The translations under genes and the position numbers were made by a program. Source: Aeromicrobium sp. (GTDB taxonomy: Bacteria > Actinomycetota > Actinomycetes > Propionibacteriales > Nocardioidaceae). Taken from it: a stretch of DNA of 35,882 bases. The stretch lies in NCBI GenBank assembly GCA_023257515.1, contig JALRCA010000049.1:1-35882 (forward strand). Reading direction: 5' to 3'. A model generated the notes under the pieces. That model was not told where the DNA came from. It was given only the letters and a program-made list of their open reading frames with translations, and searched no databases. Positions 17,287 to 26,538 of the stretch are shown here, one piece after another. Each line of letters starts with the position of its first letter. Position 1 is the stretch's first letter.

Positions 17287-18603
17287 ATGTCGAGGCTGAC
17301 CAAAGATCTGTTCGTGACCTGGTCCGCGCTGACCAGGACCACGGAGCGCGCGACCCGTCGTCGCGGCGCCCGCTACTTCCTGCCCGCCCTGTTCGTGGAC
17401 CGGTTCGCGAACATGGGCTGCCTGGACAAGGCTCTCTTCACCCGGCAGCTCGAGGCCTGCCGGACGTTCGAGGACGCGGGCTGGGTCTCCTACTGGCGAG
17501 ATCTCGCCGACGGTCACCTGGCGGCCGCCGACGTCGAGCTCGCACGGCTCGGTGCGCCGTCCACGGACCGCATCCTCGCGCCCGGAGGCGAGGCCACCGC
17601 AGCAGAGCTGGGTGACGCGCTCGCGCCCGCGGTGCTCGTGCTCGCCGACCGGACGCCTGAGACGGCACGCGCCCTGCTGGACGACTTCGTCGCCGCACAC
17701 CCCGACGACCGGCCCGCCGCGGTCGCGATCGACGAGCTGGTCAAGGCCATGACCTACCTGTTCGCCGCGTCCTGGCCGGGCTGGTCACCCCAGCGGCTGC
17801 GCGCCTACGACGACTCGCAGCGCATCCTGCACGTGCTGCTCCTGGGGCTCGCGCCTCACGTGGGATTCCAGGCCGAGCGCATCGAGCTGGACATCGACGG
17901 CGAGGACGCCGTCGCCTACGGGGTGTTCCCCGGTGGCGACCACGAGTGCCCGACGATCCTCGTGTCCAACGGTCTGGAGGGCACCATCCAGGAGGCCCTG
18001 CTCCCCGCTCTGAGGCTGCGCGATCGTGGTCTCGCGATGGTCACGATGGAGATGCCCAGCACGTTCCAGTACCGCCGGCCGCTCTCTCTCGAGACCGAGG
18101 GCATGTACGACGCGGTCATCGAGCAGCTCGCCGCTCATCCGCGCGTCGACGCCGACCACATGGGGATGATGGGCATCAGCTTCGGTGCCCACTGGTCGAC
18201 CCGGATGGCTGCGCGCAGCCCTCGTCTCAAGGCCGTCGTGTCGAACGGCGGGCTCTACCACCGCAGCTTCGGTCCCGTGTCCACGCTCGGCATGCCCGAG
18301 ATCATGCTCCGGACCCTCAAGCAGACGACCGGAGCCGCGAACCTGCCGGACCTCGGCCACAAGCTCGACGCCCTGTCGCTCAAGAAGGTCTACGCGTCGA
18401 TCCCCGTCCCGGTCCTCGCGCTCAACGGTGACTCCGACACGCTCGCGAGCACGCAGGACACGATCGACCTCGCGGAGCACGCACCCCTCGGAGAGCTCCT
18501 GCTCTACCCCGGCGACGACCACTGCGCGATGGGCCACTACACGCAGTGGCTCGACACCTCGACCACGTGGCTCCAGGAGAAACTGGGCCAGCACCCGCGC
18601 TGA
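17287..18603 (+). CDS. Alpha/beta hydrolase (FrsA/DUF1100-like esterase)
   Basis: Nucleophile elbow 'GMMGISFGAHWSTRMAA'; C-term 'VPVLALNGDSDTLAS...LLLYPGDDHCAMGHY'. Confidence 0.85.
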   Translation: MSRLTKDLFVTWSALTRTTERATRRRGARYFLPALFVDRFANMGCLDKALFTRQLEACRTFEDAGWVSYWRDLADGHLAAADVELARLGAPSTDRILAPGGEATAAELGDALAPAVLVLADRTPETARALLDDFVAAHPDDRPAAVAIDELVKAMTYLFAASWPGWSPQRLRAYDDSQRILHVLLLGLAPHVGFQAERIELDIDGEDAVAYGVFPGGDHECPTILVSNGLEGTIQEALLPALRLRDRGLAMVTMEMPSTFQYRRPLSLETEGMYDAVIEQLAAHPRVDADHMGMMGISFGAHWSTRMAARSPRLKAVVSNGGLYHRSFGPVSTLGMPEIMLRTLKQTTGAANLPDLGHKLDALSLKKVYASIPVPVLALNGDSDTLASTQDTIDLAEHAPLGELLLYPGDDHCAMGHYTQWLDTSTTWLQEKLGQHPR

Positions 18604-18619
18604 TCGACTCGCCGGGACG

Positions 18620-19222
18620 TCATTCCTCGCCTCGTGCCCCGCGACGTCGGGCCGTGACGCGTGCCCGGCGCTGGAAGGCTCGAACGGTCGCCCATCCCTG
18701 GAAGGCCACGAGGCATCCCAGGATGACGACCCACGGGGTCGACGGGGAGTCAGCGCTGCCGACGCGGAGGAGCACCCCCACCAGCGCCGCGAGGCCCGCC
18801 AGGTTCGACCACGGCGAGTGGATCAGGTTCATCGCCGCCGAGTCGTCGGGGTCCCTCTCCGGCCGGTCGAGAGTCGGACCGGACGCGTCGTCCTCGGTCT
18901 CCCGTCGCAGGCCCGTCGCCGACTCCAGCCGGTCCAGCACCCGGTCGAGCCTGGGGACCAGGAAGAAGTGATCGGCCTCGTCGGTCCTCACGACCAGTCG
19001 CTTGCGTGGCACCCTGAGGGAACGACGCGCCTCGGCCAGGGACCGCACGTCGGAGAACCCGACGTCGACCTCGTCGCGTCCGCCGAGCGCCCGCTCCACA
19101 CCGTGGGGCCTGAACCGGATGCCGTCCGTCCCGACGTGGAGGCGACCACCCAGCGCGCGGTCCCCCCGCCAGTAGTTGGCCCGCACCGACCAGTCCCCTG
19201 CGTCCGTCGATTCCCGGCCCAA
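18620..19222 (-). CDS. PH/GRAM-like domain protein with C-terminal TM segments
   Basis: Protein-like only at the C-terminal end of ORF 18620..20692 ('VRANYWRGDRALGGRLHVGTDGIRFRPHGVERALGG...NLIHSPWSNLAGLAALVGVLL...'). Start TTG 19222 or GTG 19186. Confidence 0.6.
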   Translation of the reverse strand: MGRESTDAGDWSVRANYWRGDRALGGRLHVGTDGIRFRPHGVERALGGRDEVDVGFSDVRSLAEARRSLRVPRKRLVVRTDEADHFFLVPRLDRVLDRLESATGLRRETEDDASGPTLDRPERDPDDSAAMNLIHSPWSNLAGLAALVGVLLRVGSADSPSTPWVVILGCLVAFQGWATVRAFQRRARVTARRRGARGEE

Positions 19223-19480
19223 GGTCCGACCTCCTCGACGACGACCGTTGCTCGGGCATTCTCGCCGGTCGAGGAGCCTCGCGCACCCGGACTCGTCGTC
19301 GACTGACAGGACGGCTCCCGCCGCACGACGCCGTCGTGCTCGTCCGCCGGTCCAGGGCGCGTTCGACTCACGTCGGGCCAAACTCCGACGAAGGAGATCC
19401 GTTCCTCGACCATCGGACGGCGCGATGCCGGCGCCACGGCTCCTAGCGTCGAGGGGACCGATCGACACGAGGGGGACACG

Positions 19481-21073
19481 ATGACCCGCGCACGACGCGT
19501 ACTGAGCACGGCAGTGGCGACACTGGCCACGACGGCCGGCCTGCTCACCACCGGGACCACGACGGCACAGGCACGATCGGCACCACCTCCGGCGCCGCAG
19601 CTGCACTGGGGCTCGTGCGGGGAGGACCTGGCCGAGTTCGAGTGCGCCACCGCGACCGTGCCGGTCGACTACGACCAGCCGCTCGGCCGGACCACCACGG
19701 TCGCCCTGACCCGGCTGCCGGCCAAGGACGCCGAGAACCGCCTCGGCAGCCTCTTCACGAACCCCGGCGGGCCCGGTGGGTCGGGTGTCGACTTCGTGCA
19801 CAACTCGGCCGAGCTCGCCTTCAGCCCCGAGGTGAGGGCACGCTACGACATCATCGGCTTCGACCCGCGCGCCGTCGCGAAGAGCGATCCGGCCCACTGC
19901 TTCGCCAGTCAGTCCGCCGAGGACGCCGTGACCGGCTCGGTGTCCTTCGCGTTCCCGCTCACGCGCAGGGAGCTGAAGGAGCACCTGCCGCTGCGCCAGA
20001 AGATCGCCGACGCATGCGTCGAGAACGCCGGCGATGTCATGCGCCATGCGTCGACGGCCAACGTCGCCCGCGACATGGACCTGCTGCGCCGCGCCCTCGG
20101 CGACCGCCGGATGCACTACGTGGGCTACTCCTACGGCACCTACCTCGGCGCCACGTACGCGCGCCTGTTCCCGCGGTCGGTCGGGCACCTCGTGCTCGAC
20201 GGCACGTTCGATCCGGCGGCCTACTCCGGGTCCGACGGCGACGACCGTTCGCAGGGAGCCCGACTCGGTCAGGGTGCAGCCGCGTCCGAGACCTACCGGC
20301 AGTTCCTGCGGATGTGCGAGAAGGCCGGTGACGCCTGCGCCCTCAACGAGCTCGGCACTCCGAGGCGCGTCGTCGAGAAGCTGCTCGAGGACCTCAAGAC
20401 GACGCCGGTCACCGCTCCCGACGGTACGACGGTCAACTACTCCGTCGCCGTCGCGACGATCTTCCAGCAGCTCTACGCACCGTCGCTGTGGGCCGCGCTG
20501 GCCGAGAAGCTCGCCGGCCTCGCCGACCCCACGGGATCGACGTCCCCGAGTTCGCCGAAGCCCAGGACCGCGGCGCCGCCGTATTCGTCCGTCGGTGAGC
20601 CGCTCGCCAGCTCGTGCGTCGACTCCCGGCACACGCTCCGTCCCGGCCGGTACCAGCGTCTCGCCGACGCCGAGGACCGGGCCGCACCGCACTTCGGACG
20701 CCTACGGGCCTGGGTCGGGCTGGAGTGCTCGTTCGCCCAGGTGCGCGACCACGACGCCTTCCGCGGCCCGTGGAACCAGGCCGTGAGGAAGCCCGTGCTG
20801 GTCATCGGCACCCGGTACGACCCGTCCACCCCGTACGCCCACACCCGGCCGTACACGGATCGGTTCCCCGATGGCCGGATGCTGACGGTCGAGGGCTACG
20901 GCCACACGTCACTCGGCAAGAGCAGGTGCGCCGACGCGACCGTCACCCGCTACCTGGTCGATGGCCAGGCCCCCAGGGACGGCGCGCGCTGTGCGCAGGA
21001 CACCCCTCCCTTCGCACCCTCGACGGAGTCCGAGCGCGGACGGCAGCGCGCCGTGTCGTCCGACCTGTCCTGA
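19481..21073 (+). CDS. Secreted alpha/beta hydrolase (tripeptidyl aminopeptidase-like, TAP C-terminal domain)
   Basis: Signal peptide; 'LFTNPGGPGGSGVDFV', 'MHYVGYSYGTYLGATYARLFPRSVGHLVLDGTFDP', 'KPVLVIGTRYDPSTPYAHTRPY', 'VEGYGHTSLGKS'. Confidence 0.9.
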   Translation: MTRARRVLSTAVATLATTAGLLTTGTTTAQARSAPPPAPQLHWGSCGEDLAEFECATATVPVDYDQPLGRTTTVALTRLPAKDAENRLGSLFTNPGGPGGSGVDFVHNSAELAFSPEVRARYDIIGFDPRAVAKSDPAHCFASQSAEDAVTGSVSFAFPLTRRELKEHLPLRQKIADACVENAGDVMRHASTANVARDMDLLRRALGDRRMHYVGYSYGTYLGATYARLFPRSVGHLVLDGTFDPAAYSGSDGDDRSQGARLGQGAAASETYRQFLRMCEKAGDACALNELGTPRRVVEKLLEDLKTTPVTAPDGTTVNYSVAVATIFQQLYAPSLWAALAEKLAGLADPTGSTSPSSPKPRTAAPPYSSVGEPLASSCVDSRHTLRPGRYQRLADAEDRAAPHFGRLRAWVGLECSFAQVRDHDAFRGPWNQAVRKPVLVIGTRYDPSTPYAHTRPYTDRFPDGRMLTVEGYGHTSLGKSRCADATVTRYLVDGQAPRDGARCAQDTPPFAPSTESERGRQRAVSSDLS

Positions 21074-21080
21074 CCCGCAG

Positions 21081-21115
21081 CCGAGGTGGCCGACGTGCTG
21101 CGCCGGCCACCTCGG
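21081..21115 (+). terminator. GC hairpin downstream of the TAP-like hydrolase
   Basis: 12-bp perfect arms ccgaggtggccg / cggccacctcgg, 7 bp after the stop codon. Confidence 0.75.
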
Positions 21116-21141
21116 CCCACCCGTGAAGGAAGGAGAAGACC

Positions 21142-21801
21142 ATGATGTTCGAGGAACGCCGACGCCGCCGCGCTCTCGAGCGCGTCCAGCCCGGTGACGG
21201 ACGACCGCTCGCGCCGTTCCGCCGATGGCAGCTTCTGCTCCGCTCGCTGTTCCACGTCGAGCTCGTCGACGCCGACGGTCGCACTGGCGCGTGGACCGTG
21301 GACGTCCACCACGGCCGGCGTCTGCTGACCGAGGACGGCAACGGGACCGCTGACCTGTACCTCGATGGGCGCCGGCACGCGCGGTCGAGCCTGCCGGCCG
21401 TCTTCCCGGTCCCCGGTGGGGTGATCGAGGTCAAGCCGTCGGGGTTCGGCCTCAAGCGGTGCCACCTGGTCACCAGCGACGGCACCGAGCGTCAGCTCAG
21501 CCCCGACCTTGCCTCGGCCGAAGGGCGCCGCGCCCGGTACCGACAAGCCCATCCGCGGGCGAGTCGCATGGTCGGGGTCGTGTCCGTCGCCCTGCTGATC
21601 GCGCCGCTCGTCCTGCTGGTCCTCCAGGTCGCCGAGCCGGTCTCCCAGGTCCCGCCGATCGCCGAGAGTGTCGGCACGTTCTCCTCGCCCGTAGACCTGG
21701 CCTGGTGGGTGAACGCCGGACTCACGGTCTGCGCGATCGTCGCGAGCACCGAGCGCGCCCTGCGACTGCGGCACCACTGGCTGCTCGACTCGGCCGGGTG
21801 A
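21142..21801 (+). CDS. Hypothetical membrane protein
   Basis: RBS 'aaggaaggag' before ATG; C-terminal TM segments 'MVGVVSVALLIAPLVLLVLQVA' and 'WWVNAGLTVCAIVAST'. Confidence 0.75.
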   Translation: MMFEERRRRRALERVQPGDGRPLAPFRRWQLLLRSLFHVELVDADGRTGAWTVDVHHGRRLLTEDGNGTADLYLDGRRHARSSLPAVFPVPGGVIEVKPSGFGLKRCHLVTSDGTERQLSPDLASAEGRRARYRQAHPRASRMVGVVSVALLIAPLVLLVLQVAEPVSQVPPIAESVGTFSSPVDLAWWVNAGLTVCAIVASTERALRLRHHWLLDSAG

Positions 21802-21846
21802 GCAGCAGGGAAGGATGCCACTCCGCATCACTCCACCCGCAGGACC

Positions 21847-22326
21847 TCAGTCGTCCGCGGGGCGGCGCGCCCCACGGGCATCGCCTGCGGCCGCCAGACC
21901 CTCGGAGAGCTGGTCGAGCAGCGCCGGCACCCGGGCGAGGATCCGCTGGTCGCGCTTCGTGAGGGTCTCGCGGATCGCGTCGGCGATCAGCGCCGCGCGA
22001 GCGCGCCGCTGGGCGACGAGTGCGCGGTGACCGGCTTCGGTGAGCTCGATCAGGTACCCGCGTGCATCGAGGGGGTGGGGCGTCCTGGTGACGAGCGCCT
22101 GCCGTTCGAGGTCGGCGACCATCCGGCTGACGCTCTGGTGGGACACGCCCCTCGCCTCGGCCAGCTCGGCCATGGTCTGGGGACCGGTGCGGTGCAGGCG
22201 ACCGAGGGTCTCGAGCCGCGACGGGGGTACCGGGTCCTCGCGTTCCTTCGTCGCGCGGACGAATCGCCCGATGGCGGCACGCAGCTGCTCGGCCATCGTC
22301 TCCTGGTCGTCCTGGTCAGATCCCAC
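21847..22326 (-). CDS. MarR family transcriptional regulator
   Basis: wHTH 'GPQTMAELAEARGVSHQSVSRMVADLERQALVTRTPHPLDARGYLIELTEAGHRAL'; GTG start at 22326. Confidence 0.85.
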   Translation of the reverse strand: MGSDQDDQETMAEQLRAAIGRFVRATKEREDPVPPSRLETLGRLHRTGPQTMAELAEARGVSHQSVSRMVADLERQALVTRTPHPLDARGYLIELTEAGHRALVAQRRARAALIADAIRETLTKRDQRILARVPALLDQLSEGLAAAGDARGARRPADD

Positions 22327-22346
22327 GCGTCGCAGCGTATCCCAGG

Positions 22347-22433
22347 TCGTACAACACGGGTGCGTACCGGCGACACTCCCGATCATCAAGATACGCAGCA
22401 ACGTTGTACAGTAAGGACAACATGGTTGTGCAA
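22347..22433. promoter_or_regulatory. Candidate MarR operator region (multiple TTGTRCA / GTACAAC half-sites)
   Basis: TCGTACAAC (22347-22355), TTGTACA (22404-22410), ACAACATGGTTGT palindrome (22417-22429), TTGTGCAA (22426-22433) between divergent genes. Confidence 0.5.
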
Positions 22434-22447
22434 TTGAAGGAGTGGAG

Positions 22448-23116
22448 ATGGAACTGGTCAAGAACGGTCACGCATGCGTCACCCTCGTGAGTCGCGGCCT
22501 GAGGATCCTCATCGATCCGGGCGCGTTCACCCCCGATGTGCCCCGGCTGCTGGCGGAGGCAGACACCGTCCTCGTGACTCACAGCCACATCGACCACTTC
22601 GACGTGGAGGCCCTCACCACGGCCTTGGACGCGCGGCCCGAGCTGCCGTTGTTCGGACCCTCCGACGTGGTCGACGCGCTCGCCGGAACGGCGTCGGCCG
22701 CCAACGGGCACGTGACGCAGGTCGACGGTGGCGAGACGTTCGACGTCCTCGGCGCGACGGTGAGGGCGGTGGGGGGAGAGCACGCCTCGATCCACGCCGG
22801 CATCGCCGTCCCGTACAACGTCGGTTACGTCATCGACGGACTCGTCTACCACCCGGGTGATGCGCTCAGGGTGCCGCCGGTCCCCGTCCACACCCTGCTC
22901 GTGCCCGTCAGTGGGCCGTGGACGAAGGTCGGCGACGCCATCGACTTCATCGACGCCGTCGATCCGGAGCAGACAGTCCAGATCCATGACGCGATGCTGA
23001 GCGAGGTCGGCGTCAGGTCGACCACGATGTTCCTCGGCGAGAGCGGCCTCACCGGCCGTCCCATGGTCGTCCTGGGCACCGGCGAGTCCCTCGACGTCAC
23101 GGCGGGTCGTCGATGA
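22448..23116 (+). CDS. MBL-fold metal-dependent hydrolase (UlaG-like)
   Basis: 'LVKNGHACVTLVSRGLRILIDPGAF', 'LVTHSHIDHFDVEAL', 'VIDGLVYHPGDAL'. Confidence 0.88.
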   Translation: MELVKNGHACVTLVSRGLRILIDPGAFTPDVPRLLAEADTVLVTHSHIDHFDVEALTTALDARPELPLFGPSDVVDALAGTASAANGHVTQVDGGETFDVLGATVRAVGGEHASIHAGIAVPYNVGYVIDGLVYHPGDALRVPPVPVHTLLVPVSGPWTKVGDAIDFIDAVDPEQTVQIHDAMLSEVGVRSTTMFLGESGLTGRPMVVLGTGESLDVTAGRR

Positions 23117-23916
23117 TCCACGCGACCGTGCGCCACCAGGGCAGGCTCACGGGCGCCCGAGTCGAGGGCGACCGGGTGATCCTCCTGGACGCGGCGGACG
23201 CCGTGGAGGCAGCGCTGCGCGGGGGCGCGCCGTGGGGAGAGATCGACACCGCCTCGGCGCACTTCGCCAGGACGTCACCGGCGCCGGAGCACGTCCTGTG
23301 CATCGGGCTGAACTACCGCAGTCACATCGAGCAGCTCGGGCGCTCGTTACCCGAGTACCCGACCTTCTTCGCGAAGTTCGCGTCCACCCTGACCGGGCCG
23401 CGGGACGCCATCACGCTGCCCTCGGTGAGCCGTCAGGTGCAAGGCGAGGTGGAGCTCGCCGTCATCGTGGGAACGAGCTTGCATCGCGCGAATCCCTCAG
23501 AGGCAGCCGCCGCGATCGCCGGTTTCAGCGTGGCGAACGACCTGTCCATGCGCGACTGGCAGCACCGCACGTCCGAGGCCCTCCAGGGCAAGGTCTTCGA
23601 CCGCTCGACGCCGCTCGGTCCCTTCCTCGTCGGCGCCGACGACGTCGACGGAGGGCGCGAGCTCGAGCTCTCCTTCCGAGTGGACGGCGTCCTGTGGCAG
23701 ACCGGTTCGACGTCCGACATGCTCTTCTCCGCGGCCGAGCTCGTGTCCTACTGCAGCCAGTTCCTCACGCTGAGGCCCGGCGACGTGATCCTCACCGGCA
23801 CGCCCGGGGTGACGCCCGCCGCGGGCGACCTGCGACCTGGGTCCGTGCTGGAGACGGCCATCGAGGGACTCGGCGTCAGCGTCAACCCGACGGTCGCTGA
23901 GGACGTCACGTCCTGA
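23113..23916 (+). CDS. Fumarylacetoacetate hydrolase family protein
   Basis: 'HVLCIGLNYRSHIEQLGRSLPEYPTFFAKFASTLTGPRDAI', 'GEVELAVIVG', 'VANDLSMRDWQ', 'LTGTPGVTPAAGDLRPGSVLETAIEGLG'; 4-nt overlap with the MBL gene. Confidence 0.93.
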   Translation: MIHATVRHQGRLTGARVEGDRVILLDAADAVEAALRGGAPWGEIDTASAHFARTSPAPEHVLCIGLNYRSHIEQLGRSLPEYPTFFAKFASTLTGPRDAITLPSVSRQVQGEVELAVIVGTSLHRANPSEAAAAIAGFSVANDLSMRDWQHRTSEALQGKVFDRSTPLGPFLVGADDVDGGRELELSFRVDGVLWQTGSTSDMLFSAAELVSYCSQFLTLRPGDVILTGTPGVTPAAGDLRPGSVLETAIEGLGVSVNPTVAEDVTS

Positions 23917-24130
23917 TCCCTGCTTCCCGACCCCATCATCGGCGTGCGGCACCTCAGGACGACGAGCTCGTGCCGCGTTCCTCGACGGGCGGCGTCACCT
24001 CATCGACGGACACCGCGCTCGTCGAGTCGTTCAGGTCGCCCGTGCAACGCCGCCTCCCGCTCGGCACGTCGGTATCCGCGGGCTCACCGTCGACCTGACC
24101 AGGACTGCCAACCCACCGAGAAACGCGAAA

Positions 24131-24155
24131 CTCCCGAACCCTGAGGGTCCGGGAG
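24131..24155. terminator. Stem-loop, likely (bidirectional) terminator near the composition break
   Basis: CTCCCGAACCC-TGA-GGGTCCGGGAG, one mismatch. Confidence 0.55.
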
Positions 24156-24291
24156 CTTCGTGAGTCCCACGAGAGGACGTTGGTGGTGCTCGCCAAAGTC
24201 AACTTCAACACCGCGAGACACATGGTGCAAGTACCAGGCCAGGTAGGGGTATGACGTGCACGAGCCGTCCCAACACTGCCTCAGCCGCTGC

Positions 24292-24912
24292 TTAGAGGCT
24301 GAATGAGGCCAGAAGTGTGGCGCTCAGAAACCTCGGCGCATCCGCGGAAGACAGCCGCTGAGCGGCGATCTCCGCCGCCGCCGCTTGCAGCAAGGCGTGC
24401 ATTGAGGCAACCAGCCACGTGGTGGGGAGGTCCATTCGGAAGACCCCCTCGCTTCTCCCCCGCTCAATCAGATTGACCACGCGGTCCTCGAGCGGTGCGT
24501 GCAGCGCTCGGATTCGATCGGGCGCAAGTTCCTTCTGAGCGACTTCGAGGAGGGCGCGAGACTCGTCGAGTAGTTCCCAGCTCGCAGAGACCAGGCTGGT
24601 GAAAGCCGCGGGAACGTCGCCGTCGAGATCGAGCGCAGCCAGCACGACGTTGCCCCGACTGAGCACGTCAGAGAGTGCCGCATCGACAAGTTCGGCCCGA
24701 GACGTGAAGTGCCCGTAGAGCGTGGCCCGGCCGACCCCGGCCGCAGCAGCGACATCGTTCATGGACGCTTCCGGCCTCAGGCGGAAAGTGTGGACTGCCG
24801 CTTCCACAATGGCCGATCGATTACGGATGGCGTCCGATCGCGGTCCGCGGCGCCGGCCGTCGCTGCGCACCACGCCTCGGGTTGTGCGCTGCTGCGGTTG
24901 CGCTGGAGGCAT
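24292..24912 (-). CDS. TetR/AcrR family transcriptional regulator
   Basis: 'RSAIVEAAVHTFRLRPEASMNDVAAAAGVGRATLYGHFTSRAELVDAAL' HTH; likely start MPPAQPQ at 24912 (track ORF extends to 24987). Confidence 0.9.
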   Translation of the reverse strand: MPPAQPQQRTTRGVVRSDGRRRGPRSDAIRNRSAIVEAAVHTFRLRPEASMNDVAAAAGVGRATLYGHFTSRAELVDAALSDVLSRGNVVLAALDLDGDVPAAFTSLVSASWELLDESRALLEVAQKELAPDRIRALHAPLEDRVVNLIERGRSEGVFRMDLPTTWLVASMHALLQAAAAEIAAQRLSSADAPRFLSATLLASFSL

Positions 24913-24950
24913 CTTCAAAGCTCTTAACGTGGACGGGAATGTCTGGCTTA

Positions 24951-24977
24951 GTGTATCGGTTGAGCGATCTCGTACAC
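24951..24977. promoter_or_regulatory. Candidate TetR operator in the tetR/MFS divergent promoter
   Basis: GTGTA-N17-TACAC inverted repeat upstream of both starts. Confidence 0.3.
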
Positions 24978-25004
24978 CGAAGTCCAACTTAAGGAGGTGC
25001 GGTC

Positions 25005-26408
25005 ATGACGACCGCGTCCAACACCACCCCTGCGGGCGACGTCGCAGGAAATCAGCCACATCCACGACGATGGCTGGCCCTGGGCATGCTGGGCCTGGCA
25101 CAGTTCATGCTCATTCTCGACGTGACAGTCGTCGCGATCGCGTTGCCCTTGATGGGCGCAGATCTCGACATGAGTCGCGAGGCGGTCACCTGGGTCGTCA
25201 GCATCTACACGCTGACATTCGGCGGACTCATGCTTCTCGGCGGACGTCTCGCTGACCTCATCGGCCCGCGGACCCTCGTCTATACCGGACTGACCATCTT
25301 CACGCTGGCCTCGCTCTCCGCTGGCGTGGCACAGGACGGCGCCACGATTCTCAGCAGTCGAGTCGGCCAGGGAATCGGCGCAGCGCTCCTGTCGCCGGCC
25401 GCACTCTCCGTCGTCGTGCGACTGTTCGAGGGCGAGGAGCGCAACCGCGCTCTCGGTATCTGGTCAGCGCTGGGCGGCGCCGGTGCAGCTGTCGGCGTCC
25501 TGGTCGGCGGAGTGCTCTCTGCGGGGCCGGGATGGCCTTGGGTGTTCTTCGTAAATGTGCCCGCCGGCGTGCTCGTCTTCGTGATACTGCTGCGTGCTCT
25601 GCCTGAGATGCCACCGGTCAAAACACCCGGTGCGAGTGCTCGTCCCGACGTCCTGGGTGCTTTGCTCGTCACGGGTGCCACCGGAACGCTGATCTACGCC
25701 ATGATCGATGCGGGCGAGGCCGGATGGCTGCAGCCTCGGACTCTCTCACTCTTCGCCGTGTCCATTGTCCTCTACGCGGCATTCGGCGCGTGGCAGCGCG
25801 TCGCCCGTTCGCCGCTGATGGATCTTGGCCTGCTCACGCGACGTCCGGTGGCCTCGGGCACCTTCGTGATCGCCATCGCCACGGCGCTCATGGTGGCCGT
25901 GTTCTTCCTGGGCTCGTTCTACTTGCAGGATCGCGCCGATCTAGGACCGCTCGCAACAGGCCTGCTCTTCCTCCCCGTGGCCCTGGCCACCATGGCCGGC
26001 GCGCAGGTCGGCGGACGAGTCATCGGCCGCACGGGCGGGCGAGCGCTCGGCGTCGCCGGGCTCCTCGTCGCTGCCATCGGGCTCACCATCCCCGCGGTCT
26101 TCGAGACGACCGTCGGGGTTGTTCTCGGCATCAGTCTGGGCGCGGCGGGCATCGGCACGTTGTTCGTCGTGGCATCCGCGACCGCCCTGGGGCTGATCGA
26201 GCCGCACGAGGCCGGGATCGCCTCTGGCATCATCTCGACCTTCCACGAGTTCGGCGCCTCACTCGGCGCTGCAGTGGTATCGAGCGTCGCGGCAGCCAGC
26301 CTCACCGGCGAGACCGGGTCCGGCTTCGCGTCGGCCTTCGGTGTCGCTGCGGCCGCGGCCGTGATCTCCGCCGTTGTGGCCGGACTGGCACTGCCGAGTC
26401 GGAAGTAG
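25005..26408 (+). CDS. MFS transporter, DHA2-like 14-TM drug efflux family
   Basis: RBS 'aaggaggtg'; 'LAQFMLILDVTVVAIALPLMGADL', 'WVVSIYTLTFGGLMLLGGRLADLIGPR', 'SRVGQGIGAALLSPAALSVV', 'WPWVFFVNVPAGV'. Confidence 0.93.
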   Translation: MTTASNTTPAGDVAGNQPHPRRWLALGMLGLAQFMLILDVTVVAIALPLMGADLDMSREAVTWVVSIYTLTFGGLMLLGGRLADLIGPRTLVYTGLTIFTLASLSAGVAQDGATILSSRVGQGIGAALLSPAALSVVVRLFEGEERNRALGIWSALGGAGAAVGVLVGGVLSAGPGWPWVFFVNVPAGVLVFVILLRALPEMPPVKTPGASARPDVLGALLVTGATGTLIYAMIDAGEAGWLQPRTLSLFAVSIVLYAAFGAWQRVARSPLMDLGLLTRRPVASGTFVIAIATALMVAVFFLGSFYLQDRADLGPLATGLLFLPVALATMAGAQVGGRVIGRTGGRALGVAGLLVAAIGLTIPAVFETTVGVVLGISLGAAGIGTLFVVASATALGLIEPHEAGIASGIISTFHEFGASLGAAVVSSVAAASLTGETGSGFASAFGVAAAAAVISAVVAGLALPSRK

Positions 26409-26538
26409 CCAGACGGGGTGCGTGGTCGCCGTCTTCGCAGGCGGCCACGCACCTCGTACCAAGTGCGGTGGCGGATCGTTCATCAGCCCTCAGCGCCAAC
26501 CCTCGGAAACGCTCATGGCCGCGCGAACCGGAGGCATC

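Noticed and set aside
19223-20692. Upstream ~490 codons of ORF 18620..20692
   Set aside because: Antisense to the signal-peptide-bearing TAP-like hydrolase and its promoter region.
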